NCBI GenBank assembly: GCA_947247005.1
Contig: OX365955.1
Location: 8,814,001 to 8,878,000 of the forward strand
Direction: 5' to 3'
Source of the DNA: Spisula solida
Taxonomy: Eukaryota; Mollusca; Bivalvia; Venerida; Mactridae
DNA: 64,000 nucleotides
Of the stretch, positions 11,593-23,404 are shown piece by piece. The notes beneath the pieces were generated by a model. It worked only from the letters and a program-made list of their open reading frames with translations. It did no database searches and was not told the origin of the DNA. Position numbers and translations under genes: made by a program. Within the stretch, counting starts at the first letter, position 1, and each line of letters opens with the position of its first letter.

Positions 11593-13881
11593 TGGCCCAT
11601 ATTCACATGTCGGTCCTCCACTCCAACTCGACTCACACTAACCTAAGGTAGCCTCAAGTGTAGCTGGAGTGACGGTCGATTTAGTGAAGGTCGAGTGGAG
11701 ATTTGGTATTCACATGGGTAACTCACCCTCGACTTTCCTGAGTGTGTGACCGTTATAATAGATAGTTTATTTCAATTCCATTAGGCTGATAGCCTATGAG
11801 GACAATACAATGCATTTATGACAGAACAGTGGTACAGTAAGCAAAATAAATACTAACTAATAATCAAGCATGCTCACAACTATGTGGAGAAGATTTAAAT
11901 GATACAGCATAATTCGACTATAAATATCTACGTATCTAATGAAACAATATAATTATTCACATCAAATCAATATATATATATATGAGTACATGCATGCACA
12001 ACAATACATGATAAATAAAGCACACAATAATACTTATTGATACTGTAGTTGACATAAGTATATTACGTCATCAGTTTAAATATAACAATTCATTCCTGAG
12101 ATTAAATGCATGGTATGTAAACAGGCTTAACTTTTTCAAAACATATATAATATACGTTAGGATATTACACTGTACAAACAATCTGTGCTTTATTATTGAA
12201 TTGGTTGGTTGGGTTTCGATGCATTTTCGTAATGTATACTAACACAGTCAAATTATAATTTTGATGATTTTTTTGCTACATTCTTTATTATTTCCTTGAG
12301 CTCTCTCAAATGAAACCTTCATTTGAATAATCACAAATAGAGAGTATGATTATTGTAATGATGATAGTGGATCAGTTAACATAAAACATAACATAACATA
12401 ACATGTAATTAACGTTAAATGAACGTATATATTATTATATTTACAAAACATTTATGCAAGACAATGCGTACGAGTTTTAAATGAATAAAGGATGATCATA
12501 TCGAAGAATACACCATACGAAATGCCGAATGTTTTCGGCATGGACTCAATATTAAATAGTATATCACGTCAATATTAATTCCACCGACCGTCAAGCAGAT
12601 AATGGCATGTCAATAATTTAGAAGTCAGATGAGATGAACTTAGTTTACTTTTATAAGCAGCTTGTCAGATGATTTTGTAAACTTATTACTACACGTACAT
12701 CGTTCAGACCGTTCCGGGGAAGGCCGACAACTAGAAAGCCATAATTCCTAGAATGTCATTTAATAAGCGACATGTATAAAATATAATTTACATATTATGG
12801 CTCTTGGTTTTAGGTTGATTATGAAACAAGTTTGTCCAACCTTGAACTAATATTAACCATCCTCGACACCTCATGTCCGAGTTTATCCATCGTCACAATG
12901 GAATCGATAAACATAAGAGAAGCCAGCTTTCGCTTATTATGCTAGACATCTTACAAGGGAAATACTAATACCATTTCGTTTTTAGCATGAAGTGACCCCG
13001 GATCGAACCCGGTGCTTCCCACATTCGAAGCGGACGCTCTAACAGTAGGCTATCGAGCCGTCTCTTGGACTCATGAATGGTTACAAATAAGAAAAAATAA
13101 TGCACATCATCGGTATGTGTTGCAAGTTAGCACTTTTTTTCTTCATTTAAATAGTTCAGTTATCTTCATATCAACACTGGACGGAATTAAAAACAATGAT
13201 ATGGCAAGGAATAAAAACAATATAATTTCATTGTTATGCTCCATATATAAATAGCATGCATTGAATTGACATCGCGGTAAGATGACTAAATTTTAATTCC
13301 AGCTACTTTATACACTTATTACAGTAACTTTGTTTGTCCAAATAATATACTTTTAGATAACAAATTATAAATAAAATAGTTATGGTAATATATTTATCAA
13401 ACCCTCACGATCGTAAGAATTTGTTGTATAATTTAATTTGAAAATACAATAGTTTTATTACTTCAACATTCATGCGCTAAATCGGTATGCACGTAACCAC
13501 ATTTGAGTGTAGCTATGGAAGTTTTACAATAATTTCACATTATCCATGCTTTCTAAGGAATTGCTCATGATCTGGGACATTTCTAAGAGGTATAACCATC
13601 TCCTCAAATTCTTCTTCCTATAGTGGATTGTCTATTTTAGTTAGTGACTAACTTTGGTATTCACTTACATTCCATTGAGTGTGGTTGGAGTCGAGGTCAA
13701 GTCGACGTTTCGCTCCCTCGAAAATTCCTCACTCAGTCGAGTCAACTCCAGCTACACTTACCGTTGTGAATACCAATTTCTAGTTAGGTCGAGTTCACAC
13801 TCAAACGCACGGACGAAACGATAATTAAATTTGGATTAACTCAGTGAGTGAGAGTGGAGGAGAGGATGTGAATATGGCCCA
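11593..13881. mobile_element. 2.3-kb non-coding TIR element
   Basis: Ends TGGCCCATATTCACAT (left) and the complement of TGGGCCATATTCACAT (right), 15 of 16 matching, flanked by TA (11591-11592, 13882-13883). Subterminal zones about 150-240 bp long share inverted blocks (TGTAGCTGGAGT, TTGGTATTCACA) and many CTCGACT motifs. The interior is AT-rich, contains a SINE (12840-13062) and no transposase. It shares its left TA with the adjacent 257-bp MITE. Confidence 0.75.
12840..13062 (-). mobile_element. tRNA-derived SINE (family 1)
   Basis: On the minus strand a tRNA-like head (13062 down to about 12990) has an A-box-like region TAGCCTACTGTTAGAGCG and the B box GGGTTCGATCC. A body common to 31945-32115, 46840-46975 and 15075-15200 follows, including CGAAATGGTATTAG, GATGGATAA and GAGGTGTCGAG. 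Confidence 0.8.
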
Positions 13882-15070
13882 TATATGTCTTGTAGGCAAA
13901 CAGAATAAACACTACATAATTATATTGGAAATTTAATTACAATGAATTAAGTCTAATTAAGTACAAATGAATAATAAATAAGTTAGAATTAAAAATCTTA
14001 CCTGCGTTACAACATGTCGATTGCCTTTAACTGAGTTAAGTTGATGTGCCGTGATGGTGTTTTCAACATTATAGGTATGGTCCATGCAGTATAAATCCAG
14101 GGGCAGATAAGGTTTTCCTATTTAGCGTACATGTATACACTCTTACGACATAATCATAGTTGGAACAAATAATCAGGATCCTAGATCTTTATGCATAATT
14201 TATTTACAAGCTTGTTGCGCGGAATACATAGAGGATATGTGTTTGTTTACAAGATGAGATATTAACCATATCCAATCAAAACAAATATTCTATTTATTTT
14301 ATGCTTAATTAGTGTCAAAACTGGTACTATTTATGCCAAATTACCACTGTGGTTAAACTGTGCATGAATATGTTATTCCATTCAAAATCCACCGTCTTGG
14401 ATTATGGTGAATATGTGAAAACTCCTTTTTTTTTTTAATTTTTTGCATCAAATCATACACCAACTTGTAGAAAATGGTCTTACTAAGAATAAGAACCCCA
14501 CGTTCAGTAATAAAAAAGTTTAGTGTTGAGTTTTGGGACAGTAGTCCCTGTGGGACGGAGCTTATATCAGTCACATTGTAGGTGATAACCAGTGACTGCT
14601 ATAGGTTTTATTACACTGATAGAACTCTATATCTCATCAGTGGGGTTAAATAAAACTGTTAACCAATTCCCGCACGTCGTGTATTCACATAGTATCTGAT
14701 TTAATAGTGTTTATAAAAATATGAGGGAATTTAAAAAATAGAATATACTTTTGCTGTGAAACAATTCATGGTGTGAACAGATTACATATATCAACATGAA
14801 ATCTGAAATCAGAATTATCTGGCCACCCTATGGTATATATTTCAAAGCATGTTTATGGATATTAATGGTAACTGGACATCGGTGTACACCTCGTACATAT
14901 ATTCATCCTTTCCGCTTCTAAAAACAAAGACCGGCTTTAACTTACAGACAATGAATCAGCTGTTTAATTATGCTAATAGAAGGTTTGGTTTAATTTGTTC
15001 GCAATTTTTTATGTCGTTGTGATTTTTAAAAGCAGTGTGTTACGGGGTTAGTTATGTAAGCAGTGTTATA
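13882..15070. other. AT-rich intergenic stretch
   Basis: No supported gene or repeat. The open frame at 14353-14574 (-) has no recognisable features. Confidence 0.5.
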
Positions 15071-15074
15071 CCAA

Positions 15075-15215
15075 AGACGAAATAAAGATGATAACGTCCT
15101 AGTAAATTTACCTTGCTTGGTCCATTGCCTTATAAAAAGGGACACTGCCTTTTCGCAGATCTTCGTGGCGATGGAAACCATCTCAAATGAGGTTTTGAAA
15201 GCCAGTCATGAAATA
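15075..15215 (+). mobile_element. SINE family 1 body fragment
   Basis: Diverged copy of the family-1 SINE body (AGACGAAATAAAGATG, then GTGGCGATGGAAACCATCTC, then AATGAGGT), lacking a clear tRNA head. Confidence 0.6.
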
Positions 15216-16044
15216 ATAAATAAATTGAATAGCTACCAAATACACATAACAGTCGAGTGTGAGTGGAGCCGTGTTCGATTCGAGGCTGCGGCACACCAAA
15301 CTCGTTAAAATACAAATGTAATACTAATATCTACCATGTTCGATGCTCAGCATAGTTAGGCAGGTAACTGTTGATTCGCCCGATGTCAGGTCAAGGTAAC
15401 TTATTACTAGTAGTCATGATATGGCTGAAATACTGTTGACCAGAGGGACTTAAAACTATACTTAAAAATGAAGTAATTGTATGACAGTCTATCATACTCA
15501 CTACGCTACGCCATTGCATTTTCACATCGAATGCTCAAATGTTGCAATGCATAGTAAATGAAAGCAAAAAGGCGTATTTATCCTTAAACAAAAACACCAA
15601 TAGTTTAATATGGCTCTTTCAGTCATTTCATTATAAAGTATAATTTCACACAACTAAATCTATCGTATTAAACCAATGAAGACACATTTTCTAAAAAAGG
15701 TGATTAAAAATGAATAAATCAATATTTCTTGTATAGATAGAACTAAATAATTTATTCCAGTCTTTCAACCACTTCCATTTATGCTGTATTCGTTCAGTTG
15801 GATGCATAATCCATCACCAGTCAGTGAGTACTACAACTGATGAAATCTTCACAAATAATATATATAATCATCTGTAATAACTACTCGACTATATGAGTAT
15901 AATTTACTTATTTTTTATATGAAAACGTATCGAACTATACACGTACAAGTATCATGTCGGTACTTTCACAGGAATTGGAAATTCCATCCATAAAATATCA
16001 TAGCAGTCGATCCATTCAATTTCGCTCTATACATTTATTAAACT

Positions 16045-16103
16045 CAGTGTAGCAATACCGCGTGACTTTTGGCTGCAGATCCAAGACGAAATTTGCTTAA
16101 CTA
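16045..16103 (+). mobile_element. Left part of an interrupted CAGTGTAGCAATACC MITE
   Basis: Begins CAGTGTAGCAATACC and follows the family sequence (GTGACTTTTGGCTGCA, CCAAGACGAAATTTG) up to TTAACTA. There it is broken by the 4.0-kb element starting at 16104. The family sequence resumes at 20105. Confidence 0.85.
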
Positions 16104-16511
16104 ATGCTACAGTCACATTCGCCCTACGAGCTCCTTACGAGCTCCGTACGAGTTGATTTTGGCGAACTTGCACGGCGTCCGTACGGAGCCCGTACGGATA
16201 TCGAAACTCGTACGAGCATCGTACGGATTTTCGTGACTCGCAGGGGACTCGGCGACTCGGTGAAAATGTTTCACCGAGCTCCCGAGTTGTCTACGAGCTC
16301 GTAGATATTTTTCAATTTCAAGTCTGTATTATCTCGCACGAGGCTCGTGCGGACACCGTACGAGCTACGAAATACTCGTGCGTGTATCGTACGATATCCT
16401 TACGGATATGGAAATTTGCAAGGTTTAGCATCACATTGGACGCCATTAGGACGTAGATAGTGAACATTATCTCAACTGCTTAACTTATGACAACGAATTG
16501 TTATGAGTGTA

Positions 16512-17243
16512 TAGTCCGTTAGCGACTAGGCTGGACCCCCATAAACCTTAAATATCTTAAAAAGTGCGATGCCAATTAGACTAAAAATTGGTATATCTTC
16601 ATAAATCAACCTTACCAACTCTGATAAATTAAAACAGAATTTTTGGTCCACAGAAAAGTGTACTTTGCACTTACTTCCCATGTAAAATTGTAAGTCTAAA
16701 ACAGGGTAAATACGTACGGGTGATTGAAGTGACTGGAACAGCAAAGGTAAGCAAATTGGTCCAATATAACTGTACATTAAGTAACACACAAGTGGCGATT
16801 GCAAATATAAAATGAGGCCCATACATCAAAGTATATGTGTTTGACGTATAAGCTCATCTCAAGACTCAACATTTTGTTTATACGAATGAGCATTACAATC
16901 AGACGGTGGGCCTCAACTATATACACATTGATGACCAGTCAAATGTAGGTCAAAGTTATCCATATATGTCCCGTTACAGTGATTACAAATACAATAGCAT
17001 TAGTCTAACTACCTGATCGTAATGGCTAATTTTACTCCCTGTCCATTTGTTGATTAAAATCTAAAATTTAATACATTAGACACAATGGTGAAAAAAATAA
17101 TGAGTTCGTAAATAATTCTGAAATTTAAACACAGAGTTGGTAAAGGTCATTCAGTGTACCATACCAAATTTCAACCAAAATGCATAAGTACTTTGAAAGA
17201 TATTTAAGGTTTATAGGGGTCCAGCCAAGTCGCTGACGGACTA
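16512..17243. mobile_element. 732-bp TIR element nested in the 4.0-kb element
   Basis: Inverted ends starting TAGTCCGTTAGCGACTAGG (left) and TAGTCCGTCAGCGACTTGG (right complement), continuing through GCTGGACCCC and CATAAACCTTAAATATCTT, flanked by TA on both sides. No coding capacity. Confidence 0.8.
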
Positions 17244-17347
17244 TAGTGTATATTGAAAACTTAAAATTTTGGAAGACAGGCAGACTGAGCGAGCATAACA
17301 ACATTTGTACACAGACTTTTAATATCTTTATTTCGAATGTACATGTA

Positions 17348-18245
17348 TAGTTCGCCGGAGATACTGTCGGTTCAATAAGTAATACTAATGAGGGAACAGT
17401 CCAATTCAAAAGAATAGGGGGGCTTATGTTTCATATCATAAAATAGATACATCCAATCAATAGTATAATACTTGAAAACCTGTTTTCACATCGTCGCGTT
17501 GGTCGAGTGGACCAGCAAGCCGCCATTAATTTTGTTGAGATTTGTTCAATCTCGCCACTGATTCGACACCCATCCAATTTACACGAATTTTAAAGTTTTT
17601 ATCTTTTACAAGTACTTTTTTTTATTTGTAACTTATATAATAAAATACTCAAAGTAAGGTATGTAGATAATTGATTATGTTCTATTTTTTTTCTTTATCT
17701 ATCCACGCACGTTAATTAACGTGCGTGATCTATCAAGTTGTATCTTTTCAATTATTTTAATTTCATCTACAGTACAATAATCATACAATTGTAAATAATA
17801 TATTTACTACAACATGAAGATTTGATCATTTGAAGTATCGATTCATTAAAGCAGCAGTATAATATAATACTTTATAACTTGGAATATACAATAAAAAATG
17901 ATTGAAGTGGGGATCGAACCTACAACTGAGAATAAAGTAGAAACTTGTAGGAAGTGTGCGTTTATCCATTACACTACAGCGCCTTTGATATATGGAATGA
18001 GATTTGCACACTATTTGATATCAAACCGATTTAAAGTTTACCTAACAGGCGAGTCTATGTGTATAACGGTTCTCATTTGACTTTGAACGCTTTATAACAC
18101 TAGCCTTTGTTAACAAATAAAAATGAAAATTTAATACATTTTCGATATTCATCTACACTGATAACTGGCGGCCATTCGACCGTGCAGTGTTTATAATTTG
18201 CTTTGTTTGTTTATTGATAAGGCTAGAGTTATCCCCGGCGAACTA
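17348..18245. mobile_element. TAGTTCGCCGG element, long copy
   Basis: Left end TAGTTCGCCGGAGATA and right end the complement of TAGTTCGCCGGGGATAA, both next to TA. The right half matches the compact 213-bp copy at 43427-43639. Inside, at 17905-17985 (minus), is a tRNA-like segment with an A-box-like TAGTGTAATGGATAAACG and the B box GGTTCGATCCC. A palindrome CACGCACGTTAATTAACG lies at 17705-17728. The 898-bp span may be the family element enlarged by insertions. Confidence 0.65.
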
Positions 18246-18383
18246 TAATAACACATGCCATTGTTGTACACACTAAACATTCACTGCAATTATTTTGATA
18301 CTGCAACTGTATCATGTATCCCAGTTCCGGTAGAAAGACGCTGCCAACAGCCAACAAAATATTGATTAATTCATGAACACAAT

Positions 18384-19335
18384 ATCGTATTTTATATCAT
18401 CATAATCGTATTCTCGTAATATCATCATCGAACTATCGTATTATCATTATCGTATTCTCGTAATTATCATCATCGCTCTATCGCATTATCATCATTGTAT
18501 TCTCGTATTATCATTATCTTATTATTGTATTATCATTATCGTATTTTCGAATTATCATCATCTTATTATTGTATTATCATTATCGTATTCTCGTATTATA
18601 ATTATCTTATTAATGTATTATCGTTATCGTATTCTCGTATCATCATCATCGTATTCTCGTATTATCATCATCATACTATCGTATTCTCGTATCATCATCA
18701 TCATACTATCGTATTCTCGTATCATCACCATCATACTATCGTATTCTCGTATTATCATCATCATACTATCGTATTCTCGTATCATCACCATCATACTATC
18801 GTATTCTCGTATCATCATCATCATGCTATCGTATTCTCGTATCATCATCATCATACTATCGTATTCTCGTATCATCATCATCATTCTATCGTATTCTCGT
18901 ATCATCACCATCATACTATGGTATTCTCGTATCATCACCATCATACTATCGTATTCTCGTATCATCATCATCATACTATCGTATTCTCGTATCATCACCA
19001 TCATACTATCGTATTCTCGTATTATCATCATCATACTATCGTATTCTCGTATCATCACCATCATACTATCGTATTCTCGTATCATCACCATCATACTATC
19101 GTATTCTCGTATCATCATCATCATACTATCGTATTCTCGTATTATCATCATCATACTATCGTATTGTCGTACCATCACCATCATACTATCGTATTCTCGT
19201 ATCATCATCATCATACTATCGTATTCTCGTATTATTATCATCATACTATCGTATTCTCGTATCATCATCATACTATCGTATTCTCCTATCATCATCATAC
19301 TATCGTATTCTCGTATTATCATCATCGTAATACTA
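18384..19335. repeat. 30-bp satellite (TATCGTATTCTCGTATCATC)
   Basis: From 18661 to 19260 the sequence is 20 near-identical 30-bp units (TATCGTATTCTCGTA plus ATCATCATCATAC or ATCACCATCATAC). Shorter, degenerate versions flank it. Because 30 is a multiple of three, frames on both strands stay open through the array; these are not treated as genes. Confidence 0.97.
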
Positions 19336-19915
19336 GTATCCAACCAGCAACCTTTCTCTAAGTAGGTACGCACCAGACTTTGATCCATGACATATTACTG
19401 CGACCGTGTCTGGGTGATTTTGGCGTCCGTATAGGAAGCGGGATATCGAAAGTTCGAACCCCGTAGGAAGTTAGGTTATAACTGATGCAATCGTTTGGTG
19501 AGACGCCAGCTAGTTCACGAATGGTAACTGTAGGTCCAACTCTGCCAGGCACCCGGCAATACATGTATGAGAATGGATTCGAGTCATTTTGCTAGGGAGG
19601 GGGTCCGACCAGCTATATTTTATCCAAGTTGGTACCCAGTAGACTCCCCATCAATACGTACTCCTCTTATTATATTAGATGATCACAATTCACCACAATG
19701 CCAGGGTCCAGGCACACCCCATCTGGATCCGCACCCGCTCAGTGTATGATAATTGTTATTTCTGTGATTCTCGTGCACAGAACTTATGAGTTCACATTAA
19801 ACCATTGTCTATGCATCTACATATGTATATCCTTGGATTTATGCAGCATTCATTTACTTCTTTTGGTAAAGATATATTTGGTGTTGTACACATGAGACAC
19901 ATGTATACCCATTGT
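19336..19915. other. Unassigned part of the 4.0-kb element
   Basis: More GC than its surroundings, with an isolated B-box-like AGTTCGAACCCC at about 19459. No gene recognised. Confidence 0.4.
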
Positions 19916-20104
19916 ATGTACGTATGGATATTAAGATGTCCGTACGGATATCGTACGATTGCATCTATATAAATCGTCCGTTGTCCGTACGAGCTGTGAC
20001 CAGATGCTATGAATGTACAAGTACCGTTAGGATTTGAAAAATTGTGGACTCGTACGAGTTGGTAAATTCGTACGGATATCGTACGTGATTTGTGACCGTG
20101 GCAT

Positions 20105-20200
20105 TAGAAAACAAAAATAGCCAGAAGAATTTTATTTCTTCGTCGATTTCTATGAAACATACATCATGTGTATGCGCAAACTTCGAAAAAGCAATTTTCT
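20105..20200 (+). mobile_element. Continuation of the interrupted MITE
   Basis: GAAAACAAAAATAGCC followed by TTTTATTTCTTCGTCGATTT and TATGAAACATAC matches the family sequence directly downstream of the point where 16045-16103 breaks off. The right inverted end is not recognisable. Confidence 0.75.
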
Positions 20201-20584
20201 ATTGTGACGTATTGTCCCTTTTCTATGTTTCCGTATCAATACACTGCAAAATCCATTGTTCTTATTTGCGTATACCCATGCAGCACGGATATGGACAATG
20301 AAAACGGAGACTTTGAATACCGGCTTTAGACAATGTTATTTCTACCAGAAAGCTATTTTAAAAATATGCTATGAATTTAATTTCTTATTATCTGTGCATG
20401 CTTACAAGTATGTTGTGCTTCTTTTACTCAAGACACTAAATTTCATACAGTTCAGTCCAATATTTAAAATAGGTCCATATAAATGCGCGTGTATGTAAGT
20501 TATTAAGGCAACCGCATACAGAGTGTGTGGTCGAACGTAGTAATCTCGTAGTAATCTCGCAGTAACCCTGCCCTGACCTGCACA

Positions 20585-21760
20585 GGCGTAAAAACCATTT
20601 AAATTTTTGAAGATCTACGTTCAAAAAGAGCTCTGACAATGCACATGGTACTTGAATTACATATCGATAAAAAGCATTTGAATGTGATGTTTCTGGATCT
20701 GCATTCACGAAGGAGTGCTCTCTGACCGTACACGTGAGAATATATACGGGAGAAAAAAACATTTAATGTAGTGTTTGTGGATCTGCATTCACGAAGGAGT
20801 GCTCTCTGACAGTACACGTGAGAATATATACGGGAGAAAAAAACATTTAAATGTAGTGTTTGTGGGTCTGCATTCACGAAGGAGTGCTCTCTGACAGTAC
20901 TCGTGAGGACGCATACGGGAGAAAAAACCTTTAAATGTTGTGTTTGTGGATCTGCATTCACGAAGGAGTGCTCTCTGACAGTACACGTGAGAATATATAC
21001 GGGAGAAAAAAACATTTAAATGTAGTGTTTGTGGATCTGCATTCACGAAGGAGTGCTCTCTGACAGTACTCGTGAGGATGCATACGGGAGAAAAAACATT
21101 TAAATGTAGTGTTTGTGGATCTGCATTCACGAAGGAGTGCTCTCTGACAGTACTCGTGAGGATGCATACGGGAGAAGAAACATTTAAATGTAGTGTTTTT
21201 GGATCTGCATTTACGAAGGAGTGCTTTCTGACAGTACTCGTTAGAATGCATACGGGAGAAAAAACATTTAAATGTAGTGTTGTGGATCTGCATTCACAGA
21301 CTAAATGTTCCTTTACAATAGACATGAAAATATATATTGGTAAAAATCCTTGTTAATGTGATGTTTGTGGATGTGATTTCCACAAAACAGTGATCTGACA
21401 AAACGCATAAGGAACATATCGATAAGAGTGGAAAACCATTTCAATGTGATTTTTGTCGAGGTGCGTTCATTCGAAAAGGTAATCTTGAAGAACATTTGAG
21501 AATACGTATACCGGTGTCCGGTCAAAATCCGTTTGAATGTGATGGCTGTGGATCGGCATTCAAGCCGTGAGTTCTCTAAGATTTCACATGAGAAAACATT
21601 CAGGTGAAAACCCATATGAATGTTGTGTTTGTGGATCTGCATTCACAATAAGGAGTTGCCAGATAAGGCACATGAAATTCATACGGTCGGTGATAAAACA
21701 CTTGAGATGTTTGTGGAATTGTGTTTAAACATATGTGCTCTCTGACAATGGTATTCTGGG
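20585..21760 (+). pseudogene. C2H2 zinc-finger array, pseudogene
   Basis: At least seven 84-bp (28-codon) units encode the Kruppel pattern CSVCGSAFTKECSLT, then a His/Leu position, then TGEK linkers; diverged fingers follow to about 21760. Broken: units at about 20690, 20770 and 20940 end in GGGAGAAAAAAAC, with one extra A, producing a stop or frameshift. Further stops occur at 21355 and 21569. The zinc ligands are also damaged. Units with GTACACGTG keep the first His but have Tyr (ATATATAC) at the second; units with GTACTCGTG have Leu at the first and keep the second. At 21198 a Cys codon reads TTT. Relict of a tandem zinc-finger gene, or an amplified dead fragment. Confidence 0.9.
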
Positions 21761-22528
21761 CACCTTGTTGAGTTCGTGCTGCTGCTATGTTTGTACGGGC
21801 TCGTCGTGTGGTTGCTAAATGTGTTTATATCACCGACGTTATGGTCGTTGGACGATCGTCGACGCTCTAAAACCTCATAGGAGCATGGATCGTACCGGGT
21901 CTTGATCTGTCACTTCTGAGATTGTCGTGTCCATTCGAGTTTATACTGTAAATTTACGTATCATGTAAAAATACAAGTATGTAAAAGATATTTCATTTAA
22001 AGGTTTCGCGTCTTTACGTTGTTTCAATTGTCGAACGTTCAACAATATTATGTTTTTAGTTTTTTTACGCATGAAAGGGAGACAACCATTAAAAATACAT
22101 ATAATATAAAATATTCAACTACAGTTACTTCCCTTAATTAAATTATTTTCGTTAACTATGCAAAATTTGTATAATTTATTAAACAATCGAAACAAAAGCA
22201 TGTGTATAACAAGCAAATAAGTAACATGTCGCAGGTATATAAACAAACACACTAAAACACAAAATGAACTTGAGACCGTTGGTCCGTACACTCATATGCT
22301 TCAGTTACATCAATTCACGAACATCAAGTTCAAGTTTCAAGTCTAGTTTCCTATCATTATTTCTTCATCTGTGTTATAGATAACGAACGAAAACGCGACT
22401 GTGAGTTTGATATCTGGCTTGTATCATATCCGTCCAAAGGTTTATGGCATATAATTAACAATTATAATACTTACACGGTCTCAAATGAAGATACAGCACA
22501 ATTCAACCAATGATATTGACTTATACGA
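21761..22528. other. AT-rich intergenic stretch
   Basis: No gene or repeat family that I can support. Confidence 0.5.
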
Positions 22529-22974
22529 CAGTGTAGCAATACCCCGTGACTTTTACACCTCCAAAGACTACAAATCCAAGACGAAATTTGGTTCGCTTCG
22601 AAACAAAAAATAGCCGTTAGTATTCTATATCTATACGGATTTCTATTAAACATACGCCGGTCTAAGCTTTCCACGAATTGTAGGATCACAGGACCGTTTA
22701 TCCAGCACCCTGTAAAACCTTGGAAAAGAAGCAGCTTAAAAATGTAGCCTGGTCGCATACAGGTTTCACAGGGTGCTGGAGAAACGACACATCTGCTCAA
22801 AAAGATATTGTATTTCGCCAAAAGCATATAGTTCCCCCATAGACTGACGAATATTTCATAGAAATCGTTGCGGAAGAAATGAAATACGGCTTTTTTTGTT
22901 TTCGAAGCGTAGCTAATACCGTCTTGGATTAGTTGCCGTTAATGATGTTAAAGTCACGTGGTATTGCTACACTG
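22529..22974. mobile_element. CAGTGTAGCAATACC MITE, full copy
   Basis: 446 bp, palindromic, starting CAGTGTAGCAATACC and ending in its complement (GGTATTGCTACACTG). Arms contain ATAGCCGTTAGTATT-like sequence; the centre has an inverted CAGCACCCTGT/ACAGGGTGCTG pair. Flanks TACGA and TACAA could be a degenerate target duplication. Confidence 0.85.
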
Positions 22975-23110
22975 TACAAGACGTTTGAAACAACGTCATT
23001 CATAAACTTATAAATCGAAATTCACGTGAAACACGTGACCGGTCTGTAGCTAGTGTTTAGATATTTTAGTGCCTTGTCATTATGTTTCGGTGTATTTTGG
23101 ATTACACGAA

Positions 23111-23330
23111 GCAGTGTAGCAATACCACGTGACTTTTGGCTGCATGTCCAAGACGAAATTTGAGTAACTTCAAAAACAAAAATAGCCGTAAGTATTTTAT
23201 TCCTTCTATTCATCGTTTTCTATAAAATATACGCCATGCTACGGTGAAAATCATTTTCTTTGCATGAAACAAAATATCTTTATCAGCAGCTGTGCCGCTT
23301 TGTCCAGCACCTTGTGAAGAAGGGTGCAAA
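23111..23330 (+). mobile_element. CAGTGTAGCAATACC MITE, left half
   Basis: Left end and left arm of the same family through CCAGCACCTTGTGAAG; no right end. This copy gives the uninterrupted sequence used to define the insertion at 16104. Confidence 0.8.
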
Positions 23331-23404
23331 TATGTGAGTGAAGTGGCATATTTTACAGCATTCCTTTTTAAAAGCAGGTATATCATAGTTTTAAACAAAT
23401 TGTA

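Larger units (their letters stand above)
16104..20104. mobile_element. 4.0-kb TIR element inserted in a MITE
   Basis: Ends ATGCTACAGTCACA (left) and the complement of ATGCCACGGTCACA (right), with TA at 16102-16103 and 20105-20106. Subterminal regions (16104-16440 and about 19915-20104) are unusually rich in CGTACGA/CGTACGG motifs, unlike the AT-rich surroundings. Removing 16104-20104 and one TA restores a MITE sequence seen intact at 22529 and 23111, so the boundaries are supported by an empty-site comparison. The interior holds two smaller TIR elements and a 30-bp satellite; no transposase is visible. Confidence 0.85.

Noticed and set aside
18495..19388. Long open frames (250-288 codons, both strands)
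   Set aside because: Entirely generated by the 30-bp satellite; no splice, start or codon-bias support.
20436..21325. Minus-strand frames across the zinc-finger array
   Set aside because: Antisense shadows of the 84-bp C2H2 units.
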